Below are positions 1-13,400 of a stretch of 64,000 nt of DNA, piece by piece. A program made the translations under genes and the position numbers. The stretch comes from Nansenia antarctica (taxonomy: Eukaryota > Chordata > Actinopteri > Argentiniformes > Microstomatidae), in the NCBI GenBank assembly GCA_963989245.1, contig OZ022344.1:5299680-5363679 (forward strand). Reading direction: 5' to 3'. Within the stretch, counting starts at the first letter, position 1; each line of letters opens with the position of its first letter. Under the pieces are notes generated by a model. The model had not been told where the DNA came from and did no database searches. It worked only from the letters and a program-made list of their open reading frames with translations.

Positions 1-535
1 GTGTGAACATACAGGCGCAACACCCACACAGTATTGGCTGACGCACACGCACTAAGACCTAGTCAAAAACATGACATAGTTGCGCACGTGCACGTGCACA
101 CACCCACACCCACACCCACAACCACACCCTTTCTTTGCTTACACTCAAAATCATGACCACACAACTGAGATGGTTGCATGCATGCACGCAATCATACACA
201 CACCCACCCACACACACACCCCCACACACACACACACACACACACACTTTCTTTGCTTACACTCAAAAACATGACCACACAACTGAGATGGTTGCATGCA
301 TGCACGCACGTATGCAAGCCCCCCACACACACACACTCACACTCACACTCACACTCACACTCACACTCACACTCACACACACCCGCACCCTTTATTTGCT
401 TACACTCAAAAACATGACCACACAACTGAGATGGCTGCATGCATGCACGCACGCACACACACACTTTCTTTGCTTACACTGTACATTACACTCCCTCACA
501 CTCTCTCTTTAACACACACACGCTGTGTTCCTGGA
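1..535. repeat. CA-rich minisatellite of about 120-bp units
   Basis: Three to four units share a core (CTCAAAAACATGACCACACA then ACTGAGATGG and TGCATGCATGCACGCA) near 146, 264 and 407, separated by CA, CACACC and CACTCA microsatellite runs. The long open frames here are low-complexity His/Thr or Cys/Val strings and not genes. Confidence 0.85.
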
Positions 536-644
536 GAGACTCTGAGGGGGGAGTCCAAGTCCCTCCAGATGAGTACAACATGGGGCTTGTTACCCCCCCC
601 CACCATCACCTTTAGCTCCCCCTCCATACCCAGCTGCGTGTGTA

Positions 645-875
645 TACAGTTAGGTCCATATATATTTGGACACTGACAGAACTTTCGTTATTTTAGCTGT
701 TTACCAAGACATATTCAAGTTACGGGCTTAAAAGTCCAGACTCTCAGCTTTAATTTGAGGGTATTCACGTCCAAATTGGAGGAAGGGTTTAGGAATTACA
801 GCTCTTTAATACCTAGCCGCCCCCGAGGGGCCAAAAGTAATTGGACGACAGCTGTTTCATGGACAAATATGGGTT
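645..875 (+). mobile_element. Tc1-like transposon end, truncated
   Basis: It begins ACAGTTAGGTCCATATATAT followed by TTGGAC, the terminal sequence of a common fish Tc1/mariner group. The body continues to about 870, where a GATA microsatellite starts. No opposite terminal repeat is seen. Confidence 0.6.
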
Positions 876-877
876 GT

Positions 878-958
<81 letters not shown>

Positions 959-1005
959 CAAAGAGACAGACAGACAGACAGACAGACAGATAGATAGATA
1001 GACAG

Positions 1006-1038
<33 letters not shown>

Positions 1039-1045
1039 TAGATGT
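878..1045. repeat. GATA/GACA microsatellite
   Basis: A pure GATA run (about 878-957) is followed by GACA and mixed GATA/GAGA tracts. Confidence 0.95.
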
Positions 1046-1054
1046 CATGTAGCT

Positions 1055-1200
1055 GAAGCTTTTATCCAATGCAACTTACATTGCAGTGAGTGAATACATT
1101 TATGTTTTTTGTATATATGGTCACAGGAGGAATCGAACGCTCAACCTAAGTGTTGTTAGCGCCGTGCTCTACCAACTGAGCCACAGTGGACAACGTGTCT
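1055..1200 (-). mobile_element. tRNA-headed SINE, minus orientation
   Basis: The minus strand reads GTGGCTCAGTTGGTAGAGCA (box A-like) and then GTTCGATTCC (box B-like), followed by a body ending in a TTGGATAAAAGCTT-type tail. Intron 11 of cep104. Similar copies lie at 7165-7295 and 17765-17905. Confidence 0.65.
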
Positions 1201-1562
1201 CAAAGTGTAGCTACTAGCATATGGCTAAGTTAGCACTGGGTTGGACTGAACGTGACTAACTCGGTTCCACCTTCCCAACGTCAGGTCAGGAGTAGGCAGC
1301 AGCACGCAATCAATTGTTTTGTGGAAAGATAAGACAATGGATGACATGAGCACAAAGCACAGTCTCTTTTCACAAAGTCTTAAAAGCACTTCACACTCTA
1401 AGAAAGGGACCTCGCTTCAGCCACCCACAATCAACATGTTAGCACCCCACCCAAGTGACGCATCTAGGTGACACGGCAGCCATTTTGTATCAGAAGAACG
1501 CAGTCCCACAAAATACACATTCTGAACTGTGTATCCATTCAAGCTAGCAGGCAGCTAGCATC

Positions 1563-1795
1563 TAGGGTTGCCAACTTTCTCACTACAAAAGATGGTGGAC
1601 CACTGCACATGGCGGCGGGGAGCAGGGGGGGGGGGGGGGGTTGCAGGAATTGGCGCATATACGCTATACGTACGCATGGCGGGGGGCCTGTGATTGGATG
1701 AACAGATGGGACAAGGGAGGTCCTCCCGTATATTTATCCAGCTCAAAATACGGGACATCCCAGCTAATACTACAGGACAGCTGGCAACCCTACTA
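1563..1795. mobile_element. MITE-like element with TAGGGTTGCCAAC termini
   Basis: The left end reads TAGGGTTGCCAAC and the right end TGGCAACCCTA, forming short terminal inverted repeats. The interior holds a long G run (about 1625-1640) and no coding sequence. Confidence 0.5.
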
Positions 1796-2370
1796 GAATA
1801 TTTGTATTTATTTATTTTTATTTAATCTTTATTTAACCAGGAGGTCCCTTGAGATTATAATCTCTTTTTGGCGAGGGAGACCTGGCCAAGAAAGCACACA
1901 CCAGTACCAAGTACACATTTACCAAAAACTGGAGAATTAAACAAAGCATATGCAAGCTATGTATCTCGTGTCTTTTTTCAGTTTTTTTTGTGCTATCCTA
2001 CCTTTTTGCCCCATGGATATGATTTTGTTTGTGGTTTCTCTTGTCTTATTTACATGTATTAAGTGTTCTTTGTAGTGTATTGAACCTTGGCTATTGACGG
2101 GAGTGGAACTATGTACAAGCCTTCTGGGCTTCGTTCCCTCCTTGCACAGTTTTTTTTATAATTATGTGATAAATGCGCTGGTAGGCAAACTGGTAGTAGT
2201 CGCTCTGTAGAGGGCTGCAAGGGAATTTTCCTGGATGCACAGTGTACAGGTTTTTTACCGTTGCCTGCTTGCGTGTTCTGTCATCATGTGAAGCGCATTG
2301 AATCACATCTTGTGAGAAATGCGCTATACAAATAAAACTTGATTTGATTTGATTTGATTTGAAATAACCC
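1796..2370. mobile_element. LINE 3'-UTR-type remnants
   Basis: Around 1800-1905 the minus strand carries a tail like fish LINE 3' ends (GGTTAAATAAAGATTAAAT). Around 2060-2365 the plus strand ends in CTATACAAATAAAACTTGAT and TTGAT repeats, another retroposon-type tail. It ends about 10 bp from cep104 exon 11. No intact reading frame. Confidence 0.45.
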
Positions 2371-2373
2371 TAC

Positions 2374-5300
2374 CTGGATGAAGGCGGTGGCCACGGCTCG
2401 CAGCCTGGTGGCCGAGTCTCCGGTCCTGGAGACCAGGTTGGGCCAGGTCTGCTCCACGCAGTGGGCCACCTCCGCCCGGCCCAGGCCCTGGCCGGGGATC
2501 AGCTGGGTCAGCAGCAGCCGCAGCAGCTTCAGGGAGGCCTGGAACACCTGGAGGACAGAGACACGACACTCACTGAACACCTGGAGGACAGAGAGACACG
2601 ACACTCACTGAACACCTGGAGGACAGAGACACGAGACTCACTGAACACCTGGAGGACAGACAGAGACACCACACTCACTGAACACCTGGAGGACAGAGAG
2701 AGACACGACACTCACTGAACACCTGGAGGACAGAGACACGACACTCACTGAACACCTGGGGGACAGACAGAGACACGACACTCACTGTACACCTGGAGGA
2801 CAGACAGACACCACACTCACTGAACACCTGGAGGACAGACAGAGACACGACACTCACTGAACACCTGGAGGACAGAGAGACACGACACTCACTGAACACC
2901 TGGAGGACAGACAGAGACACGACACTCACTGAACACCTGGAGGACAGAGACACGACACTCACTGAACACCTGGAGGACAAGAGAGACACGACACTCACTG
3001 AACACCTGGAGGACAGAGACACACGACACTCACTGAACACCTGGAGGACAGAGAGACACGAGACTCACTGAACACCTGGTGGACAGACAGAGACACGACA
3101 CTCACTGAACACCTGGAGGACAGAGACACACGACACTCACTGAACACCTGGGGGACAGACAGAGACACAGACTCACTGAACACCTGGAGGACAGACAGAG
3201 ACACAGACTCACTGAACACCTGGAGGACAGACAGAGACACGACACTCACTGAACACCTGGGGGACAGAGACACCACACTCACTGAACACCTGGAGGACAG
3301 AGAGACACGACACTCACTGAACACCTGGAGGACAGACAGAGACACGACACTCACTGAACACCTGGAGGACAGACAGAGACACGACACTCACTGAACACCT
3401 GGAGGAGAGAGACACAGACTCACTGAACACCTGGAGGAGAGACAGAGACACGACACTCACTGAACACCTGGTGGACAGACAGAGACACCACACTCACTGA
3501 ACACCTGGTGGACAGACAGAGACACCACACTCACTGAACACCTGGAGGACAGACAGAGACACCACACTCACTGTACACCTGGAGGACAGACAGAGACACG
3601 ACACTCACTGTACACCTGGAGGACAGACAGAGACACGACACTGAACACCTGGGGGACAGACAGAGACACGACACTCACTGAACACCTGGGGGACAGAGAC
3701 ACGACACTCACTGAACACCTGGAGGACAGACAGAGACACGACGCTCACTGAACACCTGGAGGACAGACAGAGACACGACACTGAACACCTGGAGGACAGA
3801 CAGAGACACGACACTCACTGAACACCTGGAGGACAGAGACACGACACTCACTGAACACCTGGAGGACAGACAGAGACACGAGACTCACTGAACACCTGGA
3901 GGACAGAGAGACACGACACTCACTGAACACCTGGAGGACAGAGAGACACGACACTCACTGAAAAGACGGTGGACGGATGTGGACGTTAGATGTGGATGGA
4001 CGAACCAGATGGACCGACCTTCCGATTGCTAGCTGGCCTCTCTAACGTCTAGGCTACCACCACCACCAACCCCTGAAGACCCATCTTTTCAGGCTACATC
4101 TTGTGCCGACTGTCCCTCCCAAAGACCTCCCCCCCCCCACCAACTACCCCTCTGTAGTACAGTTCCTCTACTGTTGATAATAAAATAAAATACAAAAATA
4201 ATAAGAATAATCCTTCTATCTTCTCGCATTGTGACTGCCAATGGCCCCTGGTCCTAGCATAGATGTGTGCTTATGATGACTGATGCATAGATTCACTTAC
4301 ATTAGACAAAAATGTACTCGCTTTGGATAAAAGTGTCTGCTAAATGTAAAAAGAAAATAAGATGCAAATGTAATGGATGAAGCTAGCTACCGAAGTGTAG
4401 CATTGCTGCATGGGAATGAAAGGGGAGTTAGCCTGGCTGGCACAGTAGCTAGCTGGCTCTTCAAGCCTGGCTGCCAGAGGTCTTTACAGTTAACAAAGCA
4501 GAAACTGAAGAAACCATGCCAGGGACATCCAGTCTAGGAATGAATGGGTGGCTGGGTGACTAAAAAACCCCGGCCTCCAGAAGAAGCTTTTCATATTGAA
4601 CAGCCTCGAGTCTCGAGAACCTGGCTGCTGCAGCCTGGTAATAATCGTATAAATAAAAAATATCGCGGTAATATCAGGGTGTTTCTTTTTTTCTTTTTCT
4701 TTTTACAACCAAAATAAATCATCCTAGGGTTATTGCGGCCCTGCTTTTCCAGTGGCTCAGAAGCAGCTACGTGAGACTAGGAGAAAGTGGCTGGATATAC
4801 AAGGACAGCCTTGTCATAAATGTTCTATAATGTTTGTTTAAGGGAGAGACCTCTAAGAGAGCGGTGGGAATGTGAACTGGACAGGGGGAGCATTGTTAGG
4901 GGGGCTGGGGGGGCGACGACTGTGTGCTGGCTGTGTGACTTGGTGACTAGTTGCAGTGTAAGGTATTCAGAGAACATGATTAATCAAAGATTGACTGTGA
5001 TATAGACGAAAAACATATTTGTGTGTGTGTGTGTGTGTGTGTGTGGCCCAACGGTGTCACTTACCCGTTCTAGTTACCCAATCGGTTATGATTTATAATA
5101 TTTGGTACTATGTTACTTTATTTTGTTAGACCCTTGGTAGGAATGGTGTGCTCGTGTTCACAAACGGTTTGTTATTATTTTAATATTTTCGATTCAAGCT
5201 TTTAATAGATGGACAACAACAGAATAAGCCTCCTGTCTACCATCCACCCACCGTTCCATATAAGCAACTAAACCAGCCGTTCGGTCCCCAGTCCACCTTG

Positions 5301-7402
5301 ACTTGGTGTCCTTCATGTCGCTGGTGTGTCATTTTGTTATCATCATGAGATAGGCTTTATAAGCAAAGGACAAGGTCTCGTGCTTTAACTTAATCAATCA
5401 CTCTTATCACAGGGAGAGACCCTAACCCTTATGAAACAACCTATTTGGATGTAGGGGGGAGTGGGGGGCATTGCAGTCCGTCATCATTAACTCAGCAAAC
5501 ACACAAGCCAAGATTTCGGCCTGATCCAATCAAACACTGCACTGTGGGGAAAAAAAAGGTACATTCATAGCTCCTACCCGTGAAAAATGCCCATTCATTC
5601 TATCACCCGTTCGTTCTATCACCCAATCGTTCTATCACCCGTTCGTTCTATCAATATGAGTTTAGTTTTATTTCACCAAGTAAACATAAACTGAAATAAC
5701 CACAACCGAAACATGCTTCTATGTGGGACAGCAACAATATAACATGTCCTTCAGACCGAATTCCAGCTTCAGTACCGCCGCCAAAGGCAATAAACGTGGG
5801 TGTAATAATAATCCTGATACAATCATTTTTTTCAAAGTACTACATTTTGTTCAAGCGATTCAATCTGGGTGAAAAAATCTTGTTTCGAGGCACTCAATAC
5901 AAATGAGTGATACTGGGTGATACTGGGTGATACTGGGTGATACTGGGTGATACTACGCCACCAACTCCGAAACCAACAACATCCAACTTCTAGTATAAAA
6001 AAGAAAGAAAGAAAGAAAGAAAGAAAGAAATGACAAATGTAGGTATTCAAATGTAATGTAGTACCTTGGTACCTGGAAGGTAAATACTTTATGACAAGGT
6101 TGGCTGGCCCTCTCTTTCTCTGAGGCGCAGTTACCACTGGAACTTGTTCGTTTTCAAGGCCATCTGTGGCAAGCTTCCTCCTTATATCTCATCTTTATTG
6201 GACTGGAGTCTTGGTACTTATGTGACCAGATCTAATAGTTGGCTTTCTCTTCGGGTACCGTATGCGCGTTCAGACCTTCAGGTAAAACAGCCTTTTTTAT
6301 TGATGCCCCTAATACATGGAACTCCCTCTACCTTTAAACTCTTGGTGCAAAAACTGTATTCTACCGATTGCAATTGTCTTTATTTTTTATTTTTTTCCTT
6401 TAATCCTGTCTTGCTCACTGTTTGTTTGCCCTTGCTCACTGTTCTATTGTACACTCGACGTCACTGTAAATGAGGGTGACCTCAGTGGCTATCGAGTTTT
6501 AAATAAAGGTTTGAAATGAAATGAGTGATCTCTCTAAACTCACAGATGATACTTTGTCCAGAAGGGCCTTCTTGACCAGGAACACTGCCGCTCTTATCAG
6601 GTTCCTCAGCTCCTCCTTGGGGGTGCCAGGTGCCACGGCAGACAGCTTCTTGTAGACGGCCAGGAGGGCATCTTCTCTGTAAGACCAGGTTTTTGAATAG
6701 GCTCCAGCCACCTGAGGAGAGAGAGAGATATCTGTCAGAACTGCAGAACAGAGTCACTCCCCATCTTCCACCGGAGACTGAAGACCTCCATCTCTTCAAG
6801 CTACACCTGAACTGTCCCTCCTGAGACATCTACTACCCCCCCCCCCCCCCTGTACTGTTTCTCCTGTCATAATAATAATTTTTAAAAAATTATAATAATG
6901 GCAATGGGCTCCTGGCTTGAGCATGGATTACTTTTTCATGCTAGGACTGGTGGATAGATGATTCACTTACTTAGTCAAATGGATTTGTTTTCGTCAAAAT
7001 GGATTCGCTTTGGAATAAGGCATCTGCTAAATGCCAAAAATGTAAATGTCAAATGTAAAGTTATCGGTGAGTCATCATTTGGATCAGAGGAGGGAAAGCT
7101 GACATCATCATTTTTTTTTCTTTTTTGTTGTTGCATGATTATAATCCCATAATGATATGTATTGGATGGATGGATGCCACTTTATCTGACGCTTTTATTC
7201 AAAGCGACTCAGTACATGTGGTCCCAGCGGGAATCGAACCCACAACCTATGCATTGTTAACCCCATGCTCCACCAACTGTGCCACGGGGGACCATCTTAT
7301 AACATGAGAAAAATGAATGTACTTACATACGTATGTGCTGTACTACGTGCGTGTGTGCTGTATGTCCGATACAGTAGGAGCATTGTGTGTTTGGGAGAAA
7401 AT

Positions 7403-7442
<40 letters not shown>

Positions 7443-10400
7443 CAGACCATCCCCGTACACCTCGATGGGCAAGCTGGCCTCTCTCTGGGCCCTCTCTGTG
7501 AGGGGCTCTGGCTCCCCGGTCACCCCAGGGCCACGGGGGGTACCCAGGGGAGAGGGGGGCGGGGGGGAGTCATCGGGCTGGCTCAGGGGTGTCTCCCCCA
7601 GCCTCTCCTTCCTCTGCAGGGTAGGCAGGGGTCTCTCGTCGTAAGGCAGGGCGGTGACCTGTGGGAGTGGTGATTCAATGCAACATAATATAAGATCGCT
7701 TGCTTCCTGTTGTTTTCAGACCACTTTCCCCCCCCCCATTAAACAAGGTAGGAGATACTCTCGCCTTACTCTACATGATTATTTGGCTTGTACCACATTT
7801 TTTGTTGTTGTTCTTTAATTCTGAAAGATTTAAATAAATGTCAACGTTGTTGAAAATCAATGACACATCACTCGCTAGTCAAGCCAAAATATTGCAATGC
7901 AATGGATTCGGTGAGTAATCCACTACTACTACCTAGTTAACTATAACACTACTACCTAGTGGGGATTACTCACCGAATCCATTTTTTCCAGGATCCATAG
8001 ATCCGGGACTACGTATTCATAAAACATTCGGGGCGAGAGCCCCAGACGCTCAGGCCTAACCACATCACTGATACACAGCGTATGTATATAGGCCAGATAA
8101 GGCCGAACAACGTCACTGGAACAGCGTATGTATATACAGTAGGTAAGATAAGGACAACAGACTCTATGAATAGACTCGCTATGAATAACTCATGACTAAT
8201 AATAGAAGGTCATTGATTTGAAAAGAGTGACTGATCACACTTTCGACCACAGAACGATTTAGCTTTCACTGACTTTCGGTCGTTGAATATATCATGAGTT
8301 ACACTACTCCAGTGTAAGTGTAATAATAAGACAGCCAAATGTACATTTCTCTAAGTCCAACTCTGTCCAGCCAACTGGCATGGTGCTCGTATGGTCCTGT
8401 AAAAGGCTAAAAGCCTGGTCTTCCAGCCAGGTTGGCACACACCTGAAGTCACCCAAGTGTTTCACACTTTTTAATTAAATTCTGAAATTCAACCTGGAAG
8501 GGCTGGTCACACTGGTGAGTAAACCATCAAAGCTTGGTCATAATCCTACATGTACCAGTGTCCCAGACACAGAAGCACCAGCTTATGAGTAAGGGTGGGT
8601 GGGGGGGGGGGGGGGGGGTGGGGGGGGGTGGTGGTATATGTTTGGGTTTGGAGTGATATTATGTGCTTTATTGTTCAATTCATGTCAGGGGGAAGGTTGT
8701 GCAAACAATAGCTCAGAAAAGTGCTTAATGTTTAGCACAGAATCAATATTGCGCACGTTATATTAAACACCGGTTTTGTAACCTGCAATGTTCGAACTCA
8801 AGAGTGGTTCCACACCCTTTGTGTGCAGGGGTTGTTTTTGTTTAGGACGAGGTAAAATAAATATTTGATCACTTGTGAAATGAGGGAACATGGTGGTGCA
8901 TGTGTATTCATAGTAACTTACAATACCATTGGTGTAAACATTAACTAGAGAGCTATTTGAACTCTATTTAGCTATTTGAACTATATTTAGCTATTTGAGC
9001 TATTTGAACTCTATTTAGCTATTTGAACTCTATTTGAACTCTATTTACCTATTTGAACTCTATTTAGCTATTAGAGCTATTTGAACTCTATTCAGCTATT
9101 AGAGCTATTTGAACTCTATTTACCTATTAGAGCTATTTGAACTCTATTTAGCTATTTAGCTATTTGAACTCTATTTAGCTATTAGAGCTATTTGAACTCT
9201 ATTTAGCTATTTAGCTATTTGAACTCTATTTAGCTATTAGAGCAATTTGAACTCTATTTAGCTATTAGCGGGGACTCACGTCTATCCTGGGCACGGCTGG
9301 GTGGGAGCGGGGTGTGGGTGTGGGGGTCTGGTACCGTGGCAGCAGGGGGCTGACAGGTTTTGGGGTGACCTGCTCAGGCACCAAGGGCGTGGGCTCCGGT
9401 TTCCTCCCCCTCCTTGTCGTCGTCGTCGTCTCCGTGGCAACCCTGCCGTTGAGCCCTGCTGGCTGGCGACCGGGGGAGGGGGGTGACTGTGGAGGGTCCT
9501 CGCGCGGTGACGCCTCCCCCCCCGTCATCTACAGGTGACAATGAGAGAGAGGAGGAGGGAGGGGCTCCCGTCAAACACCTGCTTCCCCCCCCCCTGTACC
9601 TTGTAGAGGGTGTCAGGGTTTAAATACTTTATATGCAGGAGGAGGGGTTTCAAAAGGCTGTTGTGAAGAACACTTTACAGAGACAGAGCACCTTCAAAGA
9701 AGACGACATTTCACAAGATGATGGTGTGTGTATATAAACTACAGGTGGGATTAGGTTTACGCTATATCAACATTTTCTTATTCACGATATTACTTTCGAA
9801 AATACCTTGATGTTTTTGTGACCCAATGTGTTAGGTATACAAGATAATAATAAGAAAAATAAAAGAACTTGACTTGACTGCTACACTTGCTCTTAGTTGG
9901 AGATGAAGGCTTTTTATTTTTAAACTCAAAGATGTTATCCAACTTTCTCATTGGATATCACCCTTCATCCACCACCCCCCCCTCACACACCCAAAACTCA
10001 TTCCATTCAGGCACGCCTCACTTCAGACTGTGACGAGAGCATGGAAGTACCTACTGCCACATCAAAAGAAGGCCACTTGGGGATCGCACAAGCCGTCATA
10101 AGGCAGGGCGGTGACCTGTGGGAGTTGTGATTCAATGCAACATGATATAAGATCGCTTGTTTCCTGTTGTTTTCAGACCATTTATTTTTCCCTCGTTAAA
10201 CAAGCCAATCAGAGCTGCACAACAGTAAACCAACTTTTCTTTATTTTATTTTTTTAATGTTGGGGTTAGGGTTAGTAATGAGAATGTTTTTTGAGAGTGT
10301 TTTTTGAGGAAATGGTCTAGGCTTCCCACAAATGGTCTAGCGGTTATGAATCCTTCCTTGTTGTTTTGTTGGACTGGTGATCTGAAGGTCATGAGTTCAC

Positions 10401-13400
10401 ATCCCACTTGGGAACACCACCACTAGTGTGCCCTTGTCAGACTGACTGTGTCCATGTCCAACCACTGACCACTGAACCACTGACCGTGCCCTGACCACTG
10501 AACCACTGACCGTGCCCTGACCACTGACCGTGCCCATGTCCAGCTGAACCACTGACAGACTGACCGTGCCCTGACCACTGACCGTGCCCATGTCCAGGAG
10601 GTGGTGGACCTCCAGCTGAACCACTGACCGTGCCCTGACCACTGACCACTGACAGACTAACCATGCCCTGACCACTGACCACTGACCGTGCCCATGTCCA
10701 GGAGGTGGTGGACCTCCAGCTGAACCACTGACCGTGCCCTGACCACTGACCACTGACAGACTAACCATGCCCTGACCACTGACCACTGACCGTGCCCTGA
10801 CCATTGACCACTGACCACTGACCATGCCCTGACCACTGAACCACTGACCGTGCCCTGACCACTGACCATGCCCTGACCACTGACCACTGACCATGCCCTG
10901 GAGGTGGTGGACCTCCAGCTGAACCAGTGACCACTGACCGTGCCCATGTCCACTGACCACTAACCACTGACCGTGCCCTGACCACTGACCGTGCCCTGAC
11001 CACTGAACCACTGACCGTGCCCTGACCACTGCACCACTGACCGTGCCCTGACCACTGCACCACTGACCGTGCCCTGACCACTGACCGTGCCCTGACCACT
11101 GCACCACTGACCGTGCCCTGACCACTGACCACTGACCATGCCCTGGAGGTGGTGGACCTCCAGCTGAACCACTGACCACTGACCGTGCCCATGTCCACTG
11201 ACCACTAACCACTGACCGTGCCCTGACCACTGAACAACTGACCATGCCCTGACCACTGCACCACTGACCGTGCCCTGACCACTGCACCACTGACCGTGCC
11301 CTGACCACTGACCACTGACCATGCCCTGGAGGTGGTGGACCTCCAGCTGAACCACTGACCACTGACCGTGCCCATGTCCACTGACCACTAACCACTGACC
11401 GTGCCCTGACCACTGAACAACTGACCATGCCCTGACCACTGCACCACTGACCGTGCCCTGACCACTGCACCACTGACCGTGCCCTGACCACTGCACCACT
11501 GACCGTGCCCATGTCCAGGAGGTGGTGCAGTTCCAGCTGCTGGTAGACGGTCCTCCTGTACTCCTCCATCTGGTCCTTCTTCCTCCTGGCCGTGTCGTAG
11601 TCCTCCTTCTCTATGGCGCTCCTCTTCTCCACCTCATAACGCCCCAGCCGCTCCCCTACCTACCCCACAGTCTCACACAGGGAGGGGGGGGGAGGGGGGG
11701 GGGGAGAGAGGGAGGGGGAGAGAGAGAGGGAGGGGGAGGAGAGAGAAAGAAAGAGAGACAGAGTGTGTGCAGGTGGGGGGGGGGGGGAAAGAAAGAGAGA
11801 CGGAGTGGGGGGGGGAGGGGGAGAGAGAGGGGGAGGGGGAGAGAGAGGGGGAGTGAGAGAAAGAGAGACAGAGACAGAGTGGAAGGGAGGAGGGAGAGAG
11901 GGAGGGGGAGAGAGAGAGAAAGAAGGAGAGACAGAGTGGGGGGGGGGGGGGAGAGAGATTACTTTATTTTTTTATGATGACTGACGGATAGATTCACTTA
12001 CTTAAGACAAACGTAGTTGTTATAAGTCGCTTGGATTAAAGGCGTCTCGCTAAAGGCCAAAACTGTCATGTAAAAACATGGAATCAGAAATGGTTCATTG
12101 CCACGTTCACAGAGAACCACGGTAATCCCACCGACATTTACGACCTGGATATATGACCGCAAGTTCCAGGAAGTCAAGTTGTGTCGTTTTACGAGGAAAT
12201 TCCATATAGCTGAACCAAGTTGCTAATACGGTGCCAGGCAACAACACCGCACCAACTGCTAATTTGGCAGACAGTTCAATGGCACATCACCCGTCTCCTC
12301 AGTCTCGCCAGTCAGGCAATGTATCGTATGACAAAGGGATAATGTGTTGATGTGTGTGTTATGAACAACAAACAATTTTCAGCTTGACCACCTTGGCAAC
12401 GGCAGTGTATGCGATGCTCATTGGCCAGGATAGGCCTGTTGGATGGGGAAGGAGGGAGGGGGGGGGCGGGGAGGAGGGGGAGGAGAGAGACACGGGGGAC
12501 AAGACACTGTTCTTTGGTTACAGGGACGCTTGTGGTCTGACAGAAAACAGAAAGAAACCACTCACGGACCATCTTCGCAGCTGTTGGATAGCTATCAAGT
12601 ATTCATGGTTGGTATGGTGACCGTGTACACATAGGTGATTGGTAACAGGAATCTGAACAATGTTTAACGGCTACGGTTACAGATACTGACAGAAATCAGG
12701 CGGCGTCGTTAAGAAAGTGAAAATTAAACGAGGTACCTACCGACACAAAGACCTTGATATTAGCTAAATGTGAATATTTTAAAATGTAAAAAATGCAGCA
12801 ATGTCTGTTGCTATTGATCAAAAAAATATTTAAACGTTGTCTAGCTTTGTGGCCCTCCTAACCCCGACTACCACCTTGGCGTTTCATCAGGATCTAAAGA
12901 AACTGGATAGCTTTTGCCCATATGGTAACAACCACCTGGTCCCTCTGGGATTTTCCACCATACGGCTTACACCTATCCAATTTCTGTCAGGTCTACGTCA
13001 TTGCCAAGGGGGGGTGGGGGGGGGGGGGGGTATTGTGCATGCATTCCTTTTTGTGAATAGTTGAGTTTCACCCACTTGAAGACAAACAGGGACGTGAAAC
13101 CTGCATGTAAACCCTGTGGGCCCAGTGGTCCAGTTTCCAGGACTGACAATGGGACAATGGGATTGAGGCCAAGAGTAGGGTTAATCTGGGTCCAAGGAAC
13201 CAGCTCAGCGAGTAAACGGACCTTATATAGCGCCTTTATCCAAAGCACTTTACAACGGCCTCTCATTCACCCATTCACACACACATTCACAAACCAATGG
13301 CGGCAAGCTACCATGCAAGGCGCCGGGCCCGCTCACTGGGAGCAATTTGGGGTTCAGTGTCTTGCCCAAGGACACTTCGACATGTGGCCAGCCGGGGCTC

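Noticed and set aside
2548..3962. Regular spaced repeats resembling a CRISPR array
   Set aside because: There is no distinct repeat-spacer alternation. Units are contiguous minisatellite copies in a eukaryotic intron.
10397..11632. Long open frame of 411 codons on the minus strand
   Set aside because: Only its first ~45 residues are cep104 exon 7. The rest is minisatellite translated through the intron.
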